This document shows positions 33,760 to 44,200 of a stretch of 64,000 bases of DNA, one piece after another. Every line of letters begins with the position of its first letter. The stretch's first letter is position 1. A model generated the notes under the pieces. That model had not been told where the DNA came from. It worked only from the letters and a program-made list of their open reading frames with translations, and did not search any database. Where the stretch lies: contig CATNEN010000001.1 of assembly GCA_950097015.1 (NCBI GenBank), positions 20,236,001 to 20,300,000 on the forward strand, given 5' to 3'. The position numbers and the translations under genes are program-made. The stretch comes from Macrostomum hystrix. Its lineage: Eukaryota > Platyhelminthes > Macrostomidae.

Positions 33760-35259
33760 TTTTGCACGCATTCGTTAATAGAAAATTTCACAATCACCGC
33801 CCTATCCTACTCATGCTGCTTCTGCTGCTGCTGCTTCTGCCTCTGCTGGCTTATTATAGTCTGTGCAAATCACTTTAGTCAAGTTTGTCCTTCACCACAT
33901 TTTACCTATTATTTTTGTTACTTCAATTTATTTTACATTACCTAACAGCTAATCGATAACTGTTGGTTTTCCAGCTAACTCTCGTATTACGCAATGAGAT
34001 TATTATTATTATTATCATGTTTTACTCGTTCTCATTAAATAACGCACGAGTTTATTAAATTTTTTTCTTCAGTACTTCCTACTGAAATTGTATTCAATTT
34101 GATTTATTTCATGCATGTACGTCGCAAATCGAACCGGATTCTGATAGTCTTCGCTTTCCGACGCGTCTTATTTTGGTTAAATTATTAGATTAGAAATATA
34201 TAGTAGATAATATGTGGTCAGTTGGATGTACATCTGAGGGGTAGAGAGTAAAAATGAATGTACGTTTGGGGGCTTATATTGAAATATATGTACGTTTGGG
34301 GTAGAGAGTTTTAAGGGAATGTACATTCAGTAGTGTACGATGTACATCTGTGTATGTTCATATTGAACTGCATTATATTACTTTTTTTAATTGTCTCAGA
34401 GTTTTCAATCAGTGTTGCTTTGCTGCCAAAGTCTTTCAGGCTTCTCACTTTAGATTATTTAGATTATTTGGATTATTTTATTGATCGCTACTAAATTATA
34501 ATAAGAAATCTGCAAAATCTTTTCAATCTTGCTTTTTTATTCTGTTTTTTTCATGTTACTCAAAATTTAAAGAGTTTATTAAGCAGACAAAGAGTGTGTC
34601 TACAAGCAGCCTTCACATGAAGCCTGCACACGGCTAGCAACGAAATGTCAATTGCTTTTCATATCCTACAAATCTTGTACCTGAGCTTCACCATCTGAGT
34701 GTCTAGTCTGATTTAAATCGAATATTAATTCATTTGTTATTCTGCATCAAGCATCAAACCCTGTTTATGGCTCCACATGCCACAGGGCAGACAGGCATAA
34801 TTTTACGCTTTACCTCAATCGCTTTGATCTACTTGGCCTCAGCAACTGATGCCATTTTTGCCTTGTTTTCCATCCTATAGTCCAAGTACGATGCTCATAA
34901 TGTGTTTTTGTAGTCTATAAAGTTAAAAATAAAAATACACAATAGTTCTATACACATTTTTCTCTGCATAAGCAGCTTGCATGCACCAGCTTTGCTACGT
35001 ATGAGTCGTGCAATTTAAGTCGTTTTTCTAGCTTAAATATCTGCTTCAGTTTCTTTGTAGCCTTCAAAGCTTAGAATTTGGCGCACCTTAATAAAACCGT
35101 TTTTACTTTAAATATCATTATTAAACGTTAGACGGTTGCTCGTTGATGGTTTCAATGATTGCTACTGCCAGTAAAGCGGTACATAAATATATCACTTTAA
35201 AGCCCAGGCAACTTTGAAAAAAAAAGTAAATTAAAAACTGTGACTTACCGTTGTTAGAG
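33760..35259. other. AT-rich intergenic DNA with a degenerate seed of the next array
   Basis: No gene recognised. At 34215-34345 there are three loose copies of a ggatgtacatctgagggg/tagagag motif, clearly related to the 40-bp array that starts about 1 kb further on. Confidence 0.55.
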
Positions 35260-35640
35260 ATGTACATTTGAGGGACGAAAAGTTTTAGGGTTGGTAGAGA
35301 TGTACATTTGGGGGGACGAAAAGTTTTAGGGTTGGTAGAGATGTACATTTGAGGGACGAAATGTTTTAGGGTTGGTAGAGATGTACATTTGAGGGACGAA
35401 AAGTTTTAGGGTTGGTAGAGATGTACATTTGAGGGACGAAAAGTTTTAGGGTTGGTAGAGATGTACATTTGAGGGACGAAAAGTTTTAGGGTTGGTAGAG
35501 ATGTACATTTGAGGGACGAAAAGTTTTAGGGTTGGTAGAGATGTACATTTGAGGGACGAAAAGTTTTATGGTTGGTAGAGTTGTACATTTGAGGGACGAA
35601 GAGTTTTAGAATTAGCAGAGATTTATGAGTACATTTGAAG
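35260..35640. repeat. 40-bp minisatellite
   Basis: About nine units containing gtagagatgtacatttgagg followed by gacgaaaagttttagggttg; the last units are diverged. Diverged relatives occur at 34215-34345. Confidence 0.95.
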
Positions 35641-36445
35641 GACAAAGAGGAAGTCTAGAGAAGTTTTTACTTAAATTCTAAAGTTTGACATTCTTCCTAT
35701 AGATTCGAATCCTGTCAATTGAATAATAAGTTATCTTCCAGTCCAAACAAACTGCAACCATTTGCGCTCTCGAAGGTCAGTTTTTATCAACCGCTAACAT
35801 TTTGGAAGCTTAGGCAAGTGGCTTCAAGTTCCTCTGTACCCGCATCAGTTCGCATCTTGCCTGGCAACAGGGCTTCGATTGCGAGAAAACTGATCAGCAG
35901 CGTAAACAATCAACTGGGCTGCTGGCCCAACCCCACTTGCCCTGTGTTTAGGCTGCCGCATTGCCAAATATTTGGGACAAGGCAAACATTTGCGCGAAAT
36001 TCTATACCAATTACGGACATTCTTTATCTGTACGGTAATCCCACTCACTTATTTAGTTTATTCGAAGGCATTCAGTGTGCGAATTCCTCAGTTATATGCT
36101 AGTTTAACAAAAAAAACGATTAACGCACAAACCGGCTGCTGGTGCAATACGTGTCTGACGTCCAATTTTACTATGCTGTCTGTTTTTCTCCCAAATGTCA
36201 CACTAAAACTTAGCTAAATTCTAACTGTCACAGGATATATATGGGAATTGTTGAGTTTGACTTTATGACACCTGAAATTGCTGTGTCTGTGCTGTATTGT
36301 CTCTCTGTGTGTGTATTTGTGTTTCTGTATGTAGCACAAATACCATAAAGTAGCTATAATCTCCCATGTAGCTTTTATGAGACTGTGTTAGACTTTTAAA
36401 TATCCGATTGTTATCATACCACTAATAATAATAATAGTAAATTTC
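35641..36445. other. Intergenic DNA, no gene seen
   Basis: A 127-codon open frame at 35719-36102 shows no domain, signal peptide or homology that I recognise. The rest is AT-rich with a gtgtgt-type simple stretch near 36305. Confidence 0.45.
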
Positions 36446-36720
36446 AGGACGGCTGCGGGAAATATCCCCACAGCCAGCGAGGAGTCAATTTAGCCCATGT
36501 CGCTGACTCCTGAGCACACACTCACACAGGTATGTACATCTGTCCTGACTTTCTCATCGTCAGGCAGTGTGCACAGTCAGTGTGCCTTGGAGATTGGCCG
36601 TCAAGGGTGTCAATTGCACGAAAAGCCCCCAAGCCTGAATGTGGCCTCGCCGCGGAATCGAGCTCAGGGACCTCGGTGCGAGAGGCAAACGCGTTAGACC
36701 CCTCTGCCACTCACCTAACG
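36446..36720 (-). mobile_element. SINE-B copy 1 (tRNA-derived)
   Basis: Reverse orientation, preceded by an (aat)n tail at about 36424. Read on the minus strand: head tgagtggcagaggggtctaa, box B gagctcgattccg, gaggccacattcaggcttgg, then tttacatct-like and cacacact, ending cgcagccgtcctgaaattta. A full-length relative is at 55834-56182. Confidence 0.8.
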
Positions 36721-37512
36721 TTATGAGCCACACAAGCGCAAGGATGCGAAACTGACATTTTAAGTGAAGACGCATGGCTCAAACCTCACGGCTTGCAAAA
36801 TCACCAGCCACAAAGGCTAAGGTGTAAATTTCGTTGCAATTTTAATATGATGTGTCATCGCATCGAAAAATACTTCAAAACATGTGCTGTACTAAAAAGT
36901 AAATTCCATTTCTGTACCAAAATTTCTATGTACATTGGGTGACTGGTTAAATGTGGGTATAAAAAAGACAAAGCAACAAAACAATTCACAAAATAATCAA
37001 AATGTGATAAACAGTATAACATTAGATTGGCGGCCTTTTGTTTAACAATCAAAATGTCAACAGCGTTTCATAAATTTTGTACTCCAGACTTCTGCTGCTA
37101 AAGGCAAATCATCGATTCAGATGTTTAATTTGGTTGAAATCTGGCCTTTCAAACGTCATTGGCTGAGGTCAGTCACGTGCTTTTTCGGTTTTGAGGGTAA
37201 TTTCTACTGCTTTTCTGAAAAACAACGAACAGCCTAAATCTCATTGGCTGGGATCGGTCACGTGATCTCACTTCATTGGCCAATCAAATTTCGAATGCAG
37301 CTTTTTGTTTTATCTTCTTTGTTATGAAGTTCTTGCAAATCATTTTCGGATTTTCGGTAGAAAATCAACTAAGAGCTGTACAGAATTGTGAATAAAATAT
37401 CAAACCAGAAATGAATTGATGGCAAAACAGTTTTTTCATTCAGATTAAAAGATATGTTGCAATGCAGTAGCTTGAGTATCCTCTCAATTGAGGTCTTTTG
37501 GATAGGCCAAGG
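36721..37512. other. 3' flank of the protocadherin gene
   Basis: AT-rich, contains paired cattggctg/gtcacgtg motifs near 37158 and 37245 (two diverged copies of one segment). No exon recognised; it probably includes the protocadherin 3' UTR. Confidence 0.45.
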
Positions 37513-37793
37513 TCACACAAAGCTAACCGTGGTGTATGGTGTTCTCAGCTTCTTGCCAACCGTGCCAGTCGACGAGGACAATTTTCTAGCCGACACGGGC
37601 GTCCCCGAGGAGCCGTCCGGGCCTCTGGCTGCGGGCTCTGCTGTCGCAAAGGCTTCCTCTTCGTTGAGCTCCTCTGCAGCTGCCTGAGCAGCTCTCGACA
37701 TGAGCTGCGAGTAGCCGCCCATTGTAGCCGCCTCGGTGTCGCCTGCAAAGCATTGTCGATTCTGGGGTCGAATCGTCTGATAGGACGACACCA

Positions 37794-37828
<35 letters not shown>

Positions 37829-40738
37829 GTGAAGTTGCTAACCAAATGACCACGCGACTGAGTGGCAAATAGCAGCTGCAACTCTGCCTGCTGCTGCTGC
37901 TGCTGCGGCTGCTTGAGCTGCTCCCGCCTGCCGTCGGGGTAGTTGTAGTAGCCAGGAGGGGGCGAAGAGTCCAAGCTCTGACGCCGGTGGGACCCGATGG
38001 CGAAGGCTGCGGCTGCTGCGGACTGCGGCTGTGCGATTGATTGAGTTTAGAATTCCATCAGCTTTGATGTCGCATATTCTCATAGTCCAATAGATGTCCC
38101 ATGGGGCTCTATGTCTGTCCCGAAATCATCCCAATAATTCTCCCTAAATCATCCTCATAATTCTCCCTAAATCATCCACCTTATTCTCCCTAAATCATCC
38201 TCATAATTCTCCCTAAATCATCCTCATAATTCTCCCTAAATCATCCTCATAATTCTCCCTAAATCATCCTCATAATTGTCCCGAAATCAACCAACGAGTC
38301 ATCTCATTATTATCTAAAAATTCGCCCAAACCAATCAACGAAATGACCCCAATTCTTTGCCCCAAACTGGATAAACTACGAGTATAATCTCAAACAGAAA
38401 CGTGATTGGCCAATTGCTTGTACACATCAGTCACAACTAGCTCACCGATTTAACCAGCAGGGTCCTGTCAACTCCGATCTGCTGGGGCAGTGAGATGTCC
38501 TTGCCTGACACAATGGCCTGGCGCAGCCGTTTGTCAGCTGGGCGAGAGGAGGTGAGGTAACAATATTTAATTTTCACACACAGTGAAGTACATAGTTGCT
38601 AGATAGATTAAGAATGAAACCAAATAATCGATACTCGATCGATACCAACGAGAGCCAATCCTGTCCATTCTACACACACGCACACATCCACACAAGGGGC
38701 TGTAGCCAACTGGTTAGAGCGACTTGAAGGTCGGGGGTTCGATTCCCGACTCAACTGGAACTATAGAAACATAACACAGCTTCAGTTAATTTAGCTATTA
38801 AATTGATAATTGAGGGTGGGTGTGGCGTCACCCCCAGTCCATGGACTGTACAGCCGTACGCAGCCTTCAGATGCGCCGCGCAATAGCAATATGAAATATA
38901 ATATAGTGACAGGTGTAAGTAGGCAGTTCCGAAGCAAACTTCCAGGTCAATAAGTCAATGCCCTGAGCACACGGCACCAAACAACACATGACTCAACGGA
39001 TTGAATTTCATACAAGCCATTCTATAAGCATCCTCGTACATGCCCTCAAGATAATTATCAAGGTAAGCTTCTTGTTCAAAGCAATGAGCAGGCAATTAAC
39101 TTGCCGATAAAATATACGTAATCAAGTCAAAAGGAAAAATTTGTTTTAAATGAGAGGAAAGAAATTTCTTGAAAGATTTTTTTTGCTTTCGTGCCTGAAT
39201 TCGATAATAATTGCTGCTGCTGCTGCTGTTGCTCAGAGCCTGCTCAAGCTGGGTTAGAAGGTTAGACCGCAATGCGATTTGATGTGCACAGAGAGTTGGG
39301 GACCGAGCTCACTCACTTGCAGTTCCGGCCCTGGGATTCTGCACCCCCCCCCCAACCAGCCAGAGTCCCGTCCAATCTCAATTAGCGACTTTGACGAGTC
39401 TGTTAATGAACTGGCTTTGGATTGCCATTGCGGCGAGTAAGTCCTTACAGGGAGGAGGCCGAGAGACGGAGAGACAGAGAGAGAAGAAAGTTGATTTAGT
39501 TTAACTTGGCTGCCAGACCTCACGGATCTGGCTTTGAATTTCGACTTTCTGCTTTCAGTTAGAGACTGGGATACCGGCGGTGCCCGAGCCAATTAGCTTG
39601 ATTCCTGCCTGGCCTGGACTTGGGGATACTCATCCCGCCTCTACAGCCTCCTCTCAGGCCCGCTTCAAATCAAGTGGCCTTCTAAAAGCCCTTAGTCATC
39701 TTTTAATTTGTCTAGCTTTTGTTCTGATATATCTAGAGGAAAAAAGTTTCTTAAATTATAAAACTTCCGAATGTCTAAATTCCCAATCCTAAAACTTCCC
39801 AATCCCAAAACTTCCCATTCCCAAAACTTCCCATTCCCAAAACTTCCCAGTCAGTCCCAAAACTTCCTAATCCCAAGACTTCCCAATCCCAAAACTTCCT
39901 AATCCAAAAACTTCCTAATCCAAAAACTTCCCAATCCCAAAACTTCAAAATCCCAGAACTTCCTAATCCAAAAACTTCCCAATCCCAAAACTTCCCAATC
40001 CCAAAACTTCCCAATCCCAAAACTTTCCAGTCCCAAAACTTCCCAGTCCCAAAACTTCCCAGTCCCAGAATTTCCCAGTCCCAAAACTTCCCAGTCCCAG
40101 AATTTCCCTGTCCCAAAACTTCCCAGTCCCAGAATTTCCCAGTCCCAAAACTTCCCAATCCCAAAACTTCCCAGTCCCAAAACTTCCCAGTCCCAAAACT
40201 TCCCAGTCCCAAAATTTCCCTGTCCCAAAACTTCTCAGTCCCAAAACTTCCCAGTCCCAAAGCTTCCCAGTCCCAAAACTTCCCAGTCCCAAAACATCCC
40301 TGTCCCAAAACTTCCCAGTCCCAAAACTTCCCAGTCCCAAAACTTCCCTGTCCCAAAACTTCCCAGTCCCAGAATTTCCCTGTCCCAAAACTTCCCAGTC
40401 CCAAAACTTCCCTGTCCCAAAACTTCCCAATCCAAAACATTCAAACATTCAACAACCTCAGCTGATAGCTAAATTTGCCTATTTTTTAGCAAACCAACTG
40501 ACAGTTCGGTCTAATGCGATGAATAATAAGGCCTTCATTCTTCTCTATCATAGCTTTCATATGAATGCGCCTTTAAAAATCAACATGGACTTGACATTGT
40601 TGCATGGAACTTTGAAACAAATAAGCAACGCTTAAAAGTTTAAACGTTTTCACGACAACTTATAGCCCAAAACTTACAGAAAAAGCTAGGAGATTTTTCT
40701 CATTTGATTCAACTGCTTCATGAAAATAATATAATCAG

Positions 40739-40770
<32 letters not shown>

Positions 40771-40771
40771 A

Positions 40772-40818
<47 letters not shown>

Positions 40819-40822
40819 ACAG

Positions 40823-40854
<32 letters not shown>

Positions 40855-40873
40855 ACAGCAGCAACAGCAACAA

Positions 40874-40905
<32 letters not shown>

Positions 40906-40939
40906 ACAGCAGCAACAGCAGCAACAGCAACAACAGCAA

Positions 40940-40971
<32 letters not shown>

Positions 40972-40981
40972 ACAGCAACAA

Positions 40982-41013
<32 letters not shown>

Positions 41014-41038
41014 ACAGCAGCAACAGCAACAACAGCAA

Positions 41039-41070
<32 letters not shown>

Positions 41071-41200
41071 ACAGCAGCAACAGCAACAACAGCAACAGCA
41101 GCAGCAGCAACAGAAGCAACACCAGCAGCAGCGGCAGCAACAGCAGCAGCAGCAACAGCAGCAGCAGAAGCAGCAGCAGCAGAAGCAGCAGCAGAAGCAG

Positions 41201-41238
<38 letters not shown>

Positions 41239-44200
41239 GCAGCAGAGGCAGAAGCAGCAGCAGCAGCAGCAGCTGCAGCAGCACAGTTCTGTTCCGTTCC
41301 ACTCCCTCAGTTCCTCCATATTTTTCCTCTCTCCATATCTAGACTAAAACAAATAAACAAAGGTCTGGGAAGGACAGGGAAAGTTAGGAAATTTGTCGCA
41401 TGGCACAGGGAATACACTTTCACTTTACGGACTATAAGATTTTATACACCCGATACGAGGTGAACAAACTATGCGCCGTGATTTAGATTGGTCATAAAGT
41501 TGGCAATAATACTCCCACCTGCTGGCTTATTTCAATGGTCCGATTGACCAAACACACTTTTCATGCATTTATCAGTTTAGAAATTGTTGAATTTTAGTGT
41601 TTACTGGTTATTATGCTGGTGACATTCGTAGTTGTAAAGGGTAATATTTATATCCCTTCCTATCCTACTGCTGATTTCATCCCCAATTTTAACCTTCCAA
41701 TTCAGCATTTCCAGAACGAAACCGTTATAAAACTTGATTTCCTGTTGTCTCCAGCGCTTTCCTCTGTTGCTTTGTCTCTGCAGTAGTGGGTTCGATTAAA
41801 AACTAGTTGAACAAGCAGAACAAAGCCGACAATTATTACTACAGACATCCCCAAATAGGTGAGTGAATTAATTAACAGGTGAAAATCATTTACAACAGAT
41901 CTGTCTCACAATTCTACCAAACAACTTTGTCTAACAAGTTTATCTAACAGTGCTGTATTATCCATAATAATTTAATAATAATTGATTACACCTGCCCCGA
42001 TCGGGTCAGATGTGCAGCCGACAGCACAGCCGCAGCTATTGCGCGGCGCATCTGAAGGCTGCGTACCGCTGTTCAGTCCATGGACTGGGGGGACGCAACA
42101 CCCACCTTCAATTATCCCAGCTGATGCTGGTACCCATTTAACAGCTGGGTGAACTGAAGCAGTTCAGAGTTAGGTGTCATTTTCCAGTGGAGTTGGGAAT
42201 CGAACCCCGACCTTCAATTCGTGAGTTCTTTAACCACTAGGCTAAAATCCCTACTATGCAAATATTGAGCAAAGTTATTCTAATGCTTGGATTAAATTTT
42301 TTTACTTTATACCGTGACTCAGACATTCAAACCCTTGCAAAAGTTTTGTGAGAAATTCAAAATCCCTTGAAAATCTTTAACAATCAAACGTAGGCTCGAA
42401 CAAACTGTAGAATAAGAACTAAAAACTAGACGTCTTTTCTAGAAGACAATTCCTAGAAATTAAGTTGTTTTTAATTTCCCTTCAAACGAACACATTCAAC
42501 AAAGACTTCTGTGTCCCAAATCCGCTTCTTAGTTTTTTCAAAACTGGGATTTTTTTCTCTCTACCGCTCGCTCTCGATCGTGACTTTGGGATCAGGAAAC
42601 GCTTTATAGTTTCAAATATCCCACTTTCCCAATAAAATCTCTTTCTTCTTCTCTTCCGCGCGTAACCAAAAAACACACTCCACCATAATCCCACTAGGCC
42701 ATTGTGCTTTAACTGCTTCATAGAAAAAATAGTGGGAAATTAAAGAGTATTAGAACTGTACCCTGGCAATTTTTTTAATACTTCTACCAAATCAAGGCTT
42801 TGGTCACGTTCCTCAGACAATTCATTCTGTTATTCAAACTGGATCTCTCTGCCGTTTGGCTGAACGACTGCCTTCCAACCAATCAGTGTGTGTTGTGTGT
42901 GTTCCCAGCGGCTTTGGAAATGACAGGAATTCGAAAATGATGATGATGACACTGACATCGAACGTGACGTGCCTTTAGCAAGTCAAGCGATGGAAATGTC
43001 TGCTAAATCTCTAGTGCCTTTTTCTCTCTAGAAAAGAAGATCTAAACCCAATGTCACGTTGGTGATGGGATCGAGACCACCCAGGGGAAGCATTTCATAT
43101 TTTTGAGATTTTTAAATCACTCTGAAATACAACAATTTTAATGGCTTTGCATAAAATCAACTGGCTTATGCCGTGTTTGTTTGTTTCTGTGAATTTTGTT
43201 AATACCTCGATTTTTTTATTACCATAATTGCAGGAGAGCCTCGGGCAATGGCACATCGTTTTGGTAACATCAGACCCGCAGCCAGCGAGGAGGCAATTCT
43301 GTCCATTCCGCTGACTCCTGAGCACACACGCGCACAGATACCGTACGCAGGCATTTCTGTATTTTTTTTTATCTTGAAAATATTTTGTCGAATCTCATGA
43401 TTCTCAACTGCTCTCAAATATGCATAATAAATATTAATCCCAGCCCCAACGAACTGCTCTAATTTATTCTCCGACTAAGAAAGGCACTACGCTGAGTTAG
43501 TCCTGGCTAATTCAAAAAATCTCTGGCTTTTAAATATGGCCAAGGTCTCCTATTTGGGTCAGTGCTTTTGTGTAGGCAGTAAAAAAACTTGTTTGGATTT
43601 TTCATCCTAAAACAGCAGCAACAGCAGCAGCTCACCTGCAGCCTTAGCGCTTCCGTTGCGGCGTGCGGTTGAAGTCATTCCGGGGCCGGACAAGTTGGCC
43701 TTCCGCCTGAGCAGGCAGACAGCAAACACCAGCACCATAACTAGCACCCCCGTGGCTATCATCAGGCCGACGATTGCCGTCAGACTTGTCGCCTCCGAGT
43801 CACTGTCTGCGTGGGACCTGCCACCGCCAGCTCCGCTGACACCGCCGCGGCGACCGCTGCCGCCGCCGCCGCTGCCATCGCCGCCAGCGCCTCCGCTTCC
43901 ACCGCCGGAGGCGCTGACGCCCGTATCTGGCGGCCCGTCGCTCACGGACACCAGCAGGACTCGCATGGAGCTGCGCCTCGGCGAGCCAGCGTCGCTAGCC
44001 GTGACCTTCAGCGCCAGATTGCTCCGCCGACAGTCCAGCGGTCGCACCAGCAGGAGGTGGCCGAGACGCGGGTCAAGGCCGAAGCCCGCCTGCCAGCCAT
44101 CCTCGGTCATGTTGTAGCTGACGCTGCCGTTCTCAGCCTCGTCCGGATCTGTTGCAGTCAGCGCTGCCACCACCGAGTTCGTTGGCTCGCGGCAGGAAAC

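Noticed and set aside
35719-36102. 127-codon open frame
   Set aside because: No signal peptide, domain or splice partner could be recognised; likely chance.
38701-38760. tRNA gene candidates at box A/box B-like sequences
   Set aside because: They do not fold into a full cloverleaf and each is continuous with SINE-A or SINE-B bodies, so they are SINE heads.
39775-41342. Long repetitive open frames (FGTGKFWDWEVL type, poly-Ser, poly-Leu, poly-Cys)
   Set aside because: They are translations of the 16-bp and CAG/CAA arrays inside a protocadherin intron.
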